Shown one piece after another: positions 43,668 through 51,900 of a stretch of DNA of 64,000 nt. The stretch comes from Thiobacillus denitrificans ATCC 25259. GTDB lineage: Bacteria > Pseudomonadota > Gammaproteobacteria > Burkholderiales > Thiobacillaceae. Numbering within the stretch: the first letter of the stretch is position 1; the number at the start of each line of letters is the position of its first letter. Below the pieces are notes generated by a model. The model was not told where the DNA came from. It searched no databases and saw only the letters and a list, made by a program, of their open reading frames with translations. The stretch is taken from assembly GCF_000012745.1 (NCBI RefSeq), contig NC_007404.1:2046001-2110000 (forward strand), given 5' to 3'. The translations under genes and the position numbers were made by a program.

Positions 43668-44292
43668 GAACGCCCAATCGCCCCAACAAGGAAGCGGCCT
43701 GAGTCTCGAACACTTCATCCCTCCGCATTTCCAGTTCCCATATCTGATTACGCAGGCGATCAAAGGTCTTCTGGTGCATCCCCTTGGGCCGCTCCCAACC
43801 GTTCCACTCATCAGCGCCCTCAGCCAACTTGCGTTCAAGCTTGCGCTGCCTGCGCCATAACCGCGCCATTTCATCGTCGCATTGGCTGAGGTAGGTAACA
43901 CGAACGCAGCGACGACACGCATAGCGCCCGCCAGGTGCGCCGTAATAGACCAAGGCGCAGCGCCGCCCGCATGAAGGGCACAGAAACCACGGACGGGAAC
44001 CGCCGTAATTGCATGGCGAGTGCGCTATCCATAGCGAGCATTCAACATGGCGCGGCTCGCCGTTATAGGGCGTCCACTGGTAAGCAAGGATAACTCGCTC
44101 GGGATCACCAGCAACACGCACGCCCACGCTGCCGATTTTCTCCCCGTAGTTATTTGACCATTGCCATGAAAAAGCCCCCCGCCGCAGCAGCCCTTTCTTG
44201 GCGATCTGCCGCACGTCGAATGCCAACGACTGTTCGGCCTTTCGCTTCCATCCCGGACGGCCTGCGCCGTATCTCATGCCGCCAGTACCCAT
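43660..44292 (-). CDS. zinc-ribbon protein of the integrative element
   Basis: A 210-residue protein of unknown function. It has two CxxC pairs in WFLCPSCGRRCALVYYGAPG and RYACRRCVRVTYLSQC, which look like a zinc ribbon. The N-terminal ~85 residues include FDVRQIAKKGLLRRGAFSWQ and a Trp-rich strand. The C-terminal part is a charged coiled-coil-like helix (MARLWRRQRKLERKLAEG). Such proteins occur in small mobile elements of proteobacteria, perhaps binding DNA. Its 3' end overlaps the convergent PEP-CTERM gene by 8 bases. Confidence 0.7.
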   Translation of the reverse strand: MGTGGMRYGAGRPGWKRKAEQSLAFDVRQIAKKGLLRRGAFSWQWSNNYGEKIGSVGVRVAGDPERVILAYQWTPYNGEPRHVECSLWIAHSPCNYGGSRPWFLCPSCGRRCALVYYGAPGGRYACRRCVRVTYLSQCDDEMARLWRRQRKLERKLAEGADEWNGWERPKGMHQKTFDRLRNQIWELEMRRDEVFETQAASLLGRLGVLI

Positions 44293-44387
44293 TATTCAGC
44301 CCTCACAGAATACGAAATCATTAGGAAGAAAATCTGGATACCGAACTCGAACCGGCTCGAAATCCGCGCCATTAAAGGGCTTCCACT

Positions 44388-45401
44388 TCATCCAAGCTGT
44401 GTTTGTCGAGTGGGCACTGCCGGCAGTCGGTACTCCCCGCGCTCACTATCCCAGTACGCCGAAGGAACATCGTCGTGGCAACGGGTAAACTCTTCGCTGC
44501 TAGTCTCCTCAGGATGACTTTCAGGGTCGGGCAAAGGTGACGGCTTTCTAGCGAACCCTACACAGGATAGGGATCGACGTTTTTTGGGTGACACCTCCGC
44601 AAACCCTATAGGCTTGGAATCGCGACCAAGCCCTATAGGCTTCTCAGGTTTGCAAGGCTTGGTCATGATTCCGACAAACGTTTGTCGCTCCATTTCCCGC
44701 AGCGGCATCGGCAAACTCAATGCCGTGAGCATGGGCGCAGGATTAGGCTTCAGAAGATCCAGCAAGGCGTTTTCGACTTCTGGCCGCAACAACATCTCCG
44801 GGCTGCTCTGGAGCGCCGTCATAATCAACGAGGCGGCTTTATTCCTTGTCGCCGGATTCAAACGCTTCTGCACTTTCGGACGGGTCAGCCCGTACCCGCG
44901 TCCCACCTGTTCGAAGAAACTCGTTTGCATAGCGTGTAGGCGGGTTCTGTTGCCCACGAGGTCGCTTCCGGCCATACGCCCGTCAACCAGCGGCAGCAGC
45001 AATACATGGAAATGCGGCGCAGCTTCGTCGAGGTGAATCACAGCGGACAAGACCGGCACGGAGAAGAAACCCTGCACCCAAGCCAGCGACTCGGAAAAAA
45101 AGGACTCGGGGTCGATGGTCGATGACGACGGCAGGCTGACGATTATTTCAACGCCGCGAACCGCGTCGCGTCGCAGCCGTGCTACCCCGGCGCTGTGCAT
45201 CAGCCGTTCCGCCTCGGCCGCAACATCGTCAGCACGGTCCGGCCCAGCTACGACCCGATTAAGGCCAATACGGGTGTGGTCGATATGGCTTCCTGCCCCC
45301 AACTCGGCCTGAAGCTCTCGTAGGTTGTGTTTCGAAGCGACGCGAACAATATCCCTGCCCACCAATTTCTTGAGGCGCAGATATTGCCGGTCTGAGCTCA
45401 T
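44388..45401 (-). CDS. MobV/Pre-type plasmid relaxase
   Basis: A 337-residue relaxase that should nick the element's oriT for conjugal mobilization. The HUH metal motif is present in VIHLDEAAPHFHVLLLPLVD, with the preceding Glu/Asp as in MobV proteins. The N-terminal QYLRLKKLVGRDIVRVASKH and IDHTRIGLNRVVAGP segments fit the Pre/Mob fold. The C-terminal ~130 residues are Pro/Ser rich and less conserved. Its start overlaps the stop of the winged-helix gene (ATGA), so the two form an operon. I could not point to the oriT. Confidence 0.86.
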   Translation of the reverse strand: MSSDRQYLRLKKLVGRDIVRVASKHNLRELQAELGAGSHIDHTRIGLNRVVAGPDRADDVAAEAERLMHSAGVARLRRDAVRGVEIIVSLPSSSTIDPESFFSESLAWVQGFFSVPVLSAVIHLDEAAPHFHVLLLPLVDGRMAGSDLVGNRTRLHAMQTSFFEQVGRGYGLTRPKVQKRLNPATRNKAASLIMTALQSSPEMLLRPEVENALLDLLKPNPAPMLTALSLPMPLREMERQTFVGIMTKPCKPEKPIGLGRDSKPIGFAEVSPKKRRSLSCVGFARKPSPLPDPESHPEETSSEEFTRCHDDVPSAYWDSERGEYRLPAVPTRQTQLG

Positions 45402-45685
45402 GGCGCCACCTTCATCAACACATAGCGGGCAACGCGATGCCTACGCCCGCACTCGGTCGGCGCATTCGTCCATATCGTTACAATCTCGAAGCCCCTCGCG
45501 CTCAGCTCGAACACGCGGGCGGCCGACATCAGAATATCGAGATCGCCTCTCGCTTCAATGGTCGTTACCGAGCGTCGAGCTTCAAACGCTGCGAGCAAGC
45601 GCATGCTTTGTGAGTGGGCTGAATTGTCGTTGTGGTCGGGTTGGGTGTTTTGGGCTGCCTGCGGGTGGCCTTTCTCTTTTTCCAT
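45398..45685 (-). CDS. winged-helix DNA-binding protein of the element
   Basis: A 95-residue protein. The central segment MRLLAAFEARRSVTTIEARG, then LDILMSAARVFELSARGFEI and VTIWTN, matches a small winged helix: a recognition helix (AARVFELSARG) followed by a wing. The first ~27 residues are polar (HPQAAQNTQPDHNDNSAH). It is cotranscribed with the relaxase and could regulate mobilization genes. Confidence 0.7.
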   Translation of the reverse strand: MEKEKGHPQAAQNTQPDHNDNSAHSQSMRLLAAFEARRSVTTIEARGDLDILMSAARVFELSARGFEIVTIWTNAPTECGRRHRVARYVLMKVAP

Positions 45686-45697
45686 CAGCGCCTCCGC

Positions 45698-45904
45698 TCA
45701 GCCTGCTAGGCTGGCAAGCGCCGCCCGGACTTCGCCGACGTTCCAACGGGTTGTACCTTTACCCAATTTGCGCGGGGCAGGCAGTCTCCCCGCCTTTGCC
45801 CAACGCCAAACAGTGACTTGCGAAACTCCAAGCCATGCCGCCAGTGAGCGCACCGCAACGAAGCCGCAGTCCGGCATGGCGTCTAGATTCTGGATACCGT
45901 TCAT
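45698..45904 (-). CDS. AlpA/MerR-like excisionase or regulator
   Basis: A 68-residue protein with a MerR-like helix-turn-helix: VAVRSLAAWLGVSQVTVWRW, then AKAGRLPAPRKLGKGTTRWN. This is the AlpA/Xis-type fold that often assists a P4-type integrase in excision. It lies 12 bases upstream of the winged-helix gene. Confidence 0.8.
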   Translation of the reverse strand: MNGIQNLDAMPDCGFVAVRSLAAWLGVSQVTVWRWAKAGRLPAPRKLGKGTTRWNVGEVRAALASLAG

Positions 45905-45920
45905 TTTCTGGTCTCAAATG

Positions 45921-45941
45921 AAAAAACCGCCCGAAGGCGGC
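45921..45941 (-). terminator. first of two tandem terminators in the element
   Basis: On the minus strand the stem CCGCC/GGCGG with loop TTCG is followed by six U. It lies between the integrase stop and the excisionase start. Confidence 0.7.
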
Positions 45942-45956
45942 TGGTTGCTAAAGACG

Positions 45957-45979
45957 AAAAAAAACCGCCCGAAGGCGGC
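45957..45979 (-). terminator. second tandem terminator in the element
   Basis: The same CCGCC-TTCG-GGCGG stem-loop, now with eight U. It duplicates the structure at 45921, 36 bases away. Confidence 0.75.
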
Positions 45980-46075
45980 TTGCTTGGTGCTTGGTGTGAA
46001 CGAAGAAAACCCGAGCTCGGGAGCGTACTGGGCTTTGAGCCACAACCTACGAGTAATGATGCGGTCAGCGGACGC

Positions 46076-46100
46076 GAAAAAACCGGCTTATGGCCGGTTT
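46076..46100. terminator. third, bidirectional terminator hairpin in the element
   Basis: The stem AACCGGC/GCCGGTT with loop TTATG is flanked by an A run on the left and a T-rich stretch on the right. It would stop integrase transcripts before they reach the excisionase-relaxase operon. Confidence 0.65.
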
Positions 46101-46193
46101 GCGGTTTTTCTGGATTTCAAAAGGACGCAATGGCCCCTACCCCGAACCATAAAGCACATTTCACCGACTTTCAACCCTGTTCACGCAAAAACA

Positions 46194-47423
46194 TTAAGCC
46201 GTCCGAGGCAGCAGGATAATTTCCGCCCCGGTTTCCAGCGCGTCGCAAGTGTCCGCCCACGCCTGCATCATATTGCGTCGCTCGGGCAGATGCTCGGATC
46301 TCGCGTAGGCGGCTACAGTGCTATCCGTCTCCTTGTGGTCTAGCTGGCGTTCCATCGCCTCGCGGCTCCATCCCTGCTCACTCAGGATCGAGCGCGCCGA
46401 GGCCCGAAACCCATGCACGCACTGGCGCCCTTGATACCCCATCTTGTTCAGCATCTTGCCGACGGTGTTCTCGGATATGACTTCCGCGTCGCCGTAGCCT
46501 TTCACCTTGGGAAACAGGTAGGGCGAATGCCCGGTGAGGTTCTTCAATTCGGTTAACAGCGCGAGCGCCTGCTGCGACAGGGGCACGGTATGGGCTGGCA
46601 AGGCCTTGCCGGTCTTCATGCGCTTGGCCGGGACTTTCCATTCCTTGGCCTGCCAGTCGATTTCTTCCCACTTGGCGTAACGAAATTCCTGGGCGCGAAC
46701 AAACGTCAACAACGCGAAATAAGCCGCGTGGCGGGTGACGGCATCGTAGCCGGTGGCCTCTCTCAGATCGCGCAGGAAGGCGCCAAAGCCGCGCCGATCG
46801 GTGATGGCCGGCCGGTGATTGACCTCGGGCTTATGCAGGGCGCCTAGAAGGTGCGCCGCGGGGTTGTCTTCCGCCCTGCCGGTCGCCACGCCATAGCGGA
46901 ATATCTGCCCGCACACTTCGCGTAGACGGACGGCAGTGTAGGCAATGCCGCGATTCTCCACTTTGCGTAGCATCGCCAGCAATTGCGAAGCCTTCACGCT
47001 GGCGATGGGCAGGTGTCCCATCTCAGGAAAGACATAGGCCTCGAGCTGCGCCATGGTCTTGTCCGCGGTCGATTGCGTCCACTTCCGCTTGAGTTTCATC
47101 GCGTGCCATTCCCGTGCCACGGCCTCGAACGAGTTGGCTTGCGCTGCCTGGTTGGCGCGCTTGGTTTCCTTGCGCTGCTCGCCGGGGTCCGTGCCATCGG
47201 CCAGCATCGCCCGCGCGTCGTCGCGTTTCTGGCGGGCGCGGGCAAGGCTCACGTCGGAGTACACCCCCAGCGCCAGCGTCTTGCGCTTGCCTAGAAAGCG
47301 GTAATCCATACGCCAGTACTTCCCGGCCTGGTTCACCAGCAAGTACAGTCCCTTTTCGTCGGCCATCTTGTAGGGCTTGTCGCCCGGCTTGGCCTTCTTG
47401 ACGGCGGTATCGGTCAGCGCCAC
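46194..47423 (-). CDS. P4-type tyrosine integrase
   Basis: A 409-residue site-specific recombinase. The N-terminal DUF4102-like arm-binding domain is TDTAVKKAKPGDKPYKMADE, then LYLLVNQAGKYWRMDYRFLG. The catalytic core has the Arg in FVRAQEFRYAKWEEIDW, HxxR in CVHGFRASARSIL and the nucleophile Tyr in TVAAYARSEHLPERR. The start GTG 47423 has AAGGAG 6 nt upstream. It lies next to the tRNA-Arg 3' end, the expected target. Confidence 0.94.
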   Translation of the reverse strand: MALTDTAVKKAKPGDKPYKMADEKGLYLLVNQAGKYWRMDYRFLGKRKTLALGVYSDVSLARARQKRDDARAMLADGTDPGEQRKETKRANQAAQANSFEAVAREWHAMKLKRKWTQSTADKTMAQLEAYVFPEMGHLPIASVKASQLLAMLRKVENRGIAYTAVRLREVCGQIFRYGVATGRAEDNPAAHLLGALHKPEVNHRPAITDRRGFGAFLRDLREATGYDAVTRHAAYFALLTFVRAQEFRYAKWEEIDWQAKEWKVPAKRMKTGKALPAHTVPLSQQALALLTELKNLTGHSPYLFPKVKGYGDAEVISENTVGKMLNKMGYQGRQCVHGFRASARSILSEQGWSREAMERQLDHKETDSTVAAYARSEHLPERRNMMQAWADTCDALETGAEIILLPRTA

Positions 47424-47603
47424 GGCGCGCTCCTTTCGTGTGACGGTATGTGACTTTTGACAGTCCCGCATACCGTATGAACTACCGTCAGTCTGACGGT
47501 GTTTCGATGCTACGCCGTGAAATGAAATGACACAACAGAAAAGGCGATAGTCGCTTATTTTCTTGGGTTTTCTTGACCGGGTGATACTGGATGAAATGCT
47601 TGG

Positions 47604-47628
47604 ATGGCGCCCCGGAGACGAGTCGAAC
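47604..47628. other. attachment site (proximal) in tRNA-Arg
   Basis: Begins ATGGCGCCCCGGAGACGAGT. It covers the tRNA 3' end and repeats at 42864-42887 with two differences. Confidence 0.78.
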
Positions 47629-47680
47629 GTCCGACCTACCCCTTAGGAGGGGGTTGCTCTATCCACTGAGCTACCGGGGC
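47605..47680 (-). tRNA. tRNA-Arg(CCT)
   Basis: 76 bases with CCA encoded. The acceptor GCCCCGG pairs with CCGGGGC. The anticodon stem ACCCC/GGGGT encloses the loop CTCCTAA, giving anticodon CCT. The 3' end is the target of the integrative element and is kept intact here. Confidence 0.95.
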
Positions 47681-47762
47681 GTGGCGCGCATTCTACCGAA
47701 TCCCGCATCGATCGCCGAACGCGCGCGACCCCACGCGCTATGATGCGCGCGGAGGACGGAAC

Positions 47763-48332
47763 ATGCTGACGCTGACACTGGGACTGCTCGCCGGACTGTT
47801 GCTGCTCGCAAGTGCGGTGATGTGGATGAGGCGTCCGCGCGGGCAGGCGGTCGAGGGCGGCGCGGCCCCAGACTTTGCGCTGCGCGACCAAAACGGCCTG
47901 ACGCGAAGCCTCGGCGACTACGCGGGGCGCTGGCTCGTACTTTACTTCTACCCACGCGACGACACGCCGCACTGCACGCGCGAGGCATGCGCGTTTCGGG
48001 ACGCGCGGGCGACGCTCGAAGAACGCGGCGCCTCCGTGCTCGGAATCAGCGTCGACACCTCCGCTCGCCACGCCGACTTCGCGCGCAAACACGATCTGAC
48101 GTTTCCGCTGCTCGCAGACACCGAGGGCGGGATCGCCCGCGCCTACGGCAGTGCGCTCGATCTCGGATTCACCCGGCTGGCACGGCGCAAGACCTTCATC
48201 ATCGCGCCGGACGGGCGCATCGCGGCCCGCTTCGATGCGGTCGACGTCGCCACGCACGCCGACGAGGTGACGCGGACCCTCGACGCGCTGCGGCGCGCCT
48301 GGTCGTACCCCACGGCACCACCAGCGCGTTGA
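47763..48332 (+). CDS. peroxiredoxin, PrxQ/BCP type, membrane anchored
   Basis: A 189-residue thiol peroxidase that reduces H2O2 or lipid hydroperoxides. An N-terminal hydrophobic segment (LGLLAGLLLLASAVMWM) anchors it, probably with the catalytic domain in the periplasm. The peroxidatic Cys is in YFYPRDDTPHCTREACAFRD, with the resolving Cys five residues later (CTREAC), the PrxQ/BCP hallmark. The domain begins APDFALRDQNGLTRSLGDYA. Confidence 0.92.
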   Translation: MLTLTLGLLAGLLLLASAVMWMRRPRGQAVEGGAAPDFALRDQNGLTRSLGDYAGRWLVLYFYPRDDTPHCTREACAFRDARATLEERGASVLGISVDTSARHADFARKHDLTFPLLADTEGGIARAYGSALDLGFTRLARRKTFIIAPDGRIAARFDAVDVATHADEVTRTLDALRRAWSYPTAPPAR

Positions 48333-48361
48333 ATCAACCAAGGCGGGCAGCCTTGAGTGGG

Positions 48362-48955
48362 TTACGGTTCCAGGCCCTCGCTGCCGGCCTTGAAGACGGC
48401 ATCCTGCCGCTCGCGCCTCGCCCGGCCGCCCCATATCCAGACGTATTGCACGCCCGAGGCGACGGCGATTCCGAATACGGCCGCGAATAGCGGCGTTTGC
48501 CAGGCGCCGAGCGCGAGCAGGTCGGCACGCGTGCCCAGCACGAGCGCAAGCATCGCGAACGCGACGAACATGTGCGCCTTGCCGAGCCAGGTCGGATGGA
48601 TGTCGAGGTGACCCGCGAGGCCGCGATAGCACAGCGCGCCGAGGACGATCACGCTGTCGCGCAGCAGGATCGCGACGGCCACCCAGACGGGGATCGCGCC
48701 GGCCTGCGTCAGCAGCACGAGCGTCACCAGGCCCAGCGCCTTGTCGGCGACACTATCGAGCGCCGCGCCGAGCGGCGTCGTCTGCTCGAGCCAGCGTGCG
48801 AGCAGGCCGTCGATCGCGTCGGAGACAGCCGCCGCGAGAAACAGCAGGCAGGCTGCGAACCAGTGCTGTTGCAGAATCAGCCAGGCGACGAGCGGCACGG
48901 CCGCCAGGCGCAGCAGGCTGATGCTGTTCGGCAGATTCAAAACGCGCGTCTCCAC
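48362..48955 (-). CDS. CDP-alcohol phosphatidyltransferase family protein
   Basis: A 197-residue membrane enzyme with the motif DAIDGLLARWLEQTTPLGAA followed by LDSVADK (DGx2ARx8Gx3Dx3D). Five or more hydrophobic helices are present. It resembles PgsA-like phosphatidylglycerophosphate or cardiolipin synthases; the acceptor alcohol cannot be told from sequence. It lies just downstream of hrpA on the same strand. Confidence 0.88.
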   Translation of the reverse strand: METRVLNLPNSISLLRLAAVPLVAWLILQQHWFAACLLFLAAAVSDAIDGLLARWLEQTTPLGAALDSVADKALGLVTLVLLTQAGAIPVWVAVAILLRDSVIVLGALCYRGLAGHLDIHPTWLGKAHMFVAFAMLALVLGTRADLLALGAWQTPLFAAVFGIAVASGVQYVWIWGGRARRERQDAVFKAGSEGLEP

Positions 48956-48964
48956 GCGCCTACC

Positions 48965-51900
48965 CTACTGATCGAGCGGCTGCCTGGCAAGCGTGTCCCA
49001 GACCTTGTCGAGCCGCTTGACCGAGACCGGGTACGGCGTCTTCAGCTCCTGCGCGAACAGCGAGACCCGCAGTTCCTCGAGTTGCCAGCGGAAATCGTCG
49101 AGCGCGGCGGGAAGCTCGCCGCGTACCTGCGCCCGTCGTGCCTGATATTTATTCTGCAGCGTCAGCACGCCGGCCATGGCGCGCGCGTCGCGCTGCTCGG
49201 CCGCCGGCAGCTTCTCCAAGCGCTTGAGGATGCCGCGCAGGTACCGCGGCAGGTCTTTCAGCCGCGGCCACGGCGTGGCGGTGATGAAATCGGACGGAAC
49301 CAGCGCCGCGAGGTGGGCCGTCTCATCGCGCATCACCGCCGTGAACTGCGGCTTGGCCGCGAGGCGCGCCGCCACCTGCGCGTGCAGGTCGAGGATCTCC
49401 GCGACGTCGCGCAGTAGGGCCTGCTTCACGACGGCGACACGCGGCTTGGCGCGCTCCTTCTGCCTGGCGAAAGCCTTTGCGTCGCGCGGCGTCTCGTCGT
49501 CGCCGAGCAGCGCGCGGGCGGCGATCGCGTCGAGCAAGTGCGCGCGCAGGGTTTCGGGACTGCCGAGCGTGCGGAATTTCAACGCGAGCGCCGTCTCGCG
49601 CCCAAGGTCCTTGTCGAGCTGCTTGAACTGCGCGGCGAGCGCGAGTCGCAGCAGGCGGATCACGCCGCGTCGCGTCTCGCCCCGCGCCGCCTCGGCCGTG
49701 TCGATGAGACGCAGGTCGACGCTCGTGCCGGTGTCGACGAGCGCGGGATAGCCGGTCAGCTCGCGGCCGCCGCGCTTGAATTTGACTTGCTCCGGCAGGT
49801 CGCCGAAATCCCATTCGAGCAGCCCGGTACGCTCGAACTCGCTGTCGGCGGCCCCGCCCCCGTAGGTGATGCGCGCAGCGCCGCCGAGCTGCTGACGCAG
49901 CGCGCCAAGGTCGCGGCCGCTCGCGAGTTCCTGTCCGCTGTCGTCGACGACGCAGAGGTTCATTTTGAGGTGGGCGGGCAATTCGCCGCGCCAGTCGTCG
50001 GGATGGATGTCGGCGCCGGTTTTTTTGCGAACGAAGGCGGCCAGCGCCTCGGTCAGCACCCGCTCGCCGGGCTGCGCGCTCGACAGAAACGCCGTGACCG
50101 TATCGGGCAGTGGAATCAGCGGCCGGCGCTTGTCCTTGGGCAGGAACTTGAGCAGCGCGGTCAATTTCTCGCGGATCAGGCCGGGAACGAGCCAGTCGAT
50201 CTGCGGCGCTTCGATCCGGTTGAGCAGATACAGCGGCACGCGCAGCGTGACGCCGTCGAGCGGGTGACCCGGCTCGAAGCGGTATTTGAGCGCGCACATC
50301 ACGCCATCGACCTGCATCGACTCCGGGAAGAGCGTGTGATCGGCGCCGAGCCCCTCGCCGAGGATGTCCTCGCGGCGCAGAAACAGGGTGCGGGGGTCGG
50401 CGGCCTCCGCCTCGGCCCGCCACTTCTCGAACGCCACGCCATTGTGGATGCCGGCCGGAACGCGCGCGTCGAAGATGCCGTAAATGCGGGCCTCGTCGAG
50501 CCAGACACCGGATTTTCTGGCCTTGTGCTCGAGGTCCTCGATTTCCTGGATCAGCGCGCGGTTGTGTGCGAACCACGGCGCGCGCGTGTCGTAATCGCCG
50601 GCGACAAGCGCACCGCGGATGAAGAGTTCACGCGCAAGCTCGGGATCGATCGGGCCGTAGTGGATCTTGCGCCGCGGCACGAGCGTGATGCCGTAGAGGC
50701 TCACGCGCTCCCAGGCGACGACGCGCGCGCCGTCCTTCTCCCAGTGCGGCTCGATGTACATGCGCGTGAGCAGGTGGCGGCCCGCGCCCTCGATCCACTC
50801 GGGACGGACCTCGGCGACGGTGCGCGCGAGCAGGCGGCCGGTGTCGGTGAGCTCGGCGGCCATGATCCATTTCGGGCCCTTCTTCGCCAGCGCCGAGCCG
50901 GGGTGGATCGAGAGCTTGATGCCGCGGGCGCCCAGGTAGTTGCCTTCACCGGGCTTCGGCCGCCCCGCGCCGGTCTTTGCGCGGCCGTCGTCGGATTTGA
51001 AACCGATATTGCCGAGCAGGCCGCTCAGCAGCGCCTGATGGATCGCGTCGTAGCCGGCGTCCTTCTCGTTCTCGCGCAGCCCCAGCTCGGCGACCTGCGC
51101 GTGCAACTGCCCATGGATGTCGCGCCACTCACGCATGCGCCGTGGCGACAGGAAATGATCCTGCAACAGCGTCTGCAGCTGGCGGTTGGTCTTCTTGTGC
51201 TGCACCTGCTCCTCGTACCAGCGCCACAGCCTGAGCCAGCCCATGAAGTCGGAACGCTCGTCCTGGAAAAGCTTGTGCTTCTCGTCGGCCGCCTGCGCGC
51301 GCTCCATCGGGCGGTCGCGCGGGTCCTGCACCGAGAGCGCGCTCGCGATGATCAGGATTTCGCGCACGCAGCGCTGCTGCTCGGCGGCCAGCAGCATGCG
51401 CGCGATGCGCGGGTCGAGCGGCAGCTTCGCGAGCTGCCGGCCGATCTTCGTCAATTGCCCCTGCTCGTCGAGTGCGTGAAGCTCGCCGAGCAATTGATAG
51501 CCGTCGGTCACGAGCCGGCTGCTCGGCGGGTCGATGAAGGGAAAGCCGACGACGTCGCCGAGGCCGAGCGACTTCATGCGCAGGATGACGCCGGCGAGCG
51601 AGGAACGCAGCAGTTCGGGGTCGGTGAAGCGTGGCCGGTTAGAAAAATCCGCCTCGTCGTAAAGCCGGATGCACACCCCGTCGGCGACGCGGCCGCAGCG
51701 TCCCGCGCGCTGGTTGGCCGACGCCTGCGACACCTTCTCGATCAATAGCTGCTCGACCTTGTTGCGCGCCGAATAGCGCTTGACTCGCGCCGTGCCGGGG
51801 TCGATCACATAGCGGATGCCGGGAACGGTCAGCGAGGTTTCGGCGACGTTGGTCGCGAGCACGATGCGCCGCAGCGCCGACGTCGGCTTGAAGATCGCGT

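Larger units (their letters stand above)
42864..47628. mobile_element. integrative mobilizable element at tRNA-Arg(CCT)
   Basis: About 4.76 kb between direct repeats derived from the tRNA-Arg 3' end. The intact tRNA is at the high end, next to the integrase, as in tRNA-targeting islands. Gene content is an integrase, a putative excisionase, a winged-helix protein, a MobV-type relaxase, a zinc-ribbon protein and a PEP-CTERM gene. There is no transfer apparatus, so it would need a helper to move. The plus-strand PEP-CTERM gene sits at the distal end as cargo. Confidence 0.75.

Noticed and set aside
43032-47471. A complete prophage rather than an integrative element
   Set aside because: No capsid, portal, terminase or lysis gene is present; the gene set is integrase, excisionase-like, relaxase and small DNA-binding proteins.
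49538-51748. A 736-codon plus-strand frame opposite hrpA
   Set aside because: Antisense shadow of the helicase; the protein has no family features, while hrpA carries all helicase motifs.
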